From assembly GCA_031269165.1 (NCBI GenBank), contig JAISZQ010000113.1, forward strand, positions 1 to 13,997: a stretch of 13,997 nucleotides of DNA. Reading direction: 5' to 3'. A program made the translations under genes and the position numbers. Below, piece after piece: positions 13,957 to 13,997 of the stretch; position 1 is the first letter of the stretch, and the number at the start of each line of letters is the position of its first letter. The DNA is from Spirochaetaceae bacterium (GTDB lineage Bacteria; Spirochaetota; Spirochaetia; Treponematales; Breznakiellaceae). The notes below the pieces were generated by a model. It was not told the origin of the DNA, ran no database searches, and worked only from the letters and a program-made list of their open reading frames with translations.

Positions 13957-13997
13957 CAAACGCAATGCCAAGGTCGTTTTGGAAGAAATTGCCAAAA

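Larger units (their letters stand above)
13601..13997. other. Gene-less end of window
   Basis: Apart from the nested palindrome at 13691-13749 and a hairpin at 13930-13956, I see no supported gene. The last 50 bases stay open in one frame (ending NKRNAKVVLEEIAK) and could be the beginning of a gene that runs off the window, but no start or ribosome binding site is clear. Confidence 0.5.

Overview
The window reads as chromosome from a host-associated spirochaete, most likely a Treponema. This is inferred from a lipoprotein with a short hydrophobic signal and an LTGC lipobox, an MglA/MglC sugar ABC transporter pair of the type treponemes carry, an outer-membrane-type protein, and heavily repeated non-coding DNA. 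Species cannot be set from the sequence. Gene density is low: several stretches of 350-950 bases hold only repeats.

Left part (1-5270). A lipoprotein gene on + (58-1116) ends in a plausible Rho-independent terminator. About 900 bases of degenerate tandem repeats follow, in 64-bp and 46-bp units, with a long inverted repeat inside. On the minus strand lie mglA (ATPase) and mglC (permease) of a galactose/glucose-type importer, expressed from a good promoter at 4862-4890. The binding-protein gene mglB is not beside them, and a hairpin-bearing gap of about 200 bases separates the two genes.

Middle part (5270-8090). A DNA methyltransferase fused to a probable Mrr-like nuclease domain sits between palindromic repeat elements. 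It may be translated from a leaderless mRNA. A LysR-type regulator on minus follows, with no divergent partner gene.

Right-middle part (8090-11750). Two repeat-rich, gene-less stretches of about 640 bases flank a compact, visibly AT-rich four-gene operon on minus. It has a near-consensus promoter and encodes, in order, a TerB-like protein, a large membrane-associated protein of unknown function with a His/Asp motif, a membrane-anchored coiled-coil protein and a small unknown protein. This cassette is the best candidate here for an undescribed system.

Right part (11750-13997). A universal stress protein gene is translationally coupled to a small flavodoxin-fold-like protein. A probable outer-membrane beta-strand protein follows, whose signal peptide appears to begin upstream of any canonical start codon. 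The end of the window holds two strong hairpins and no convincing gene.
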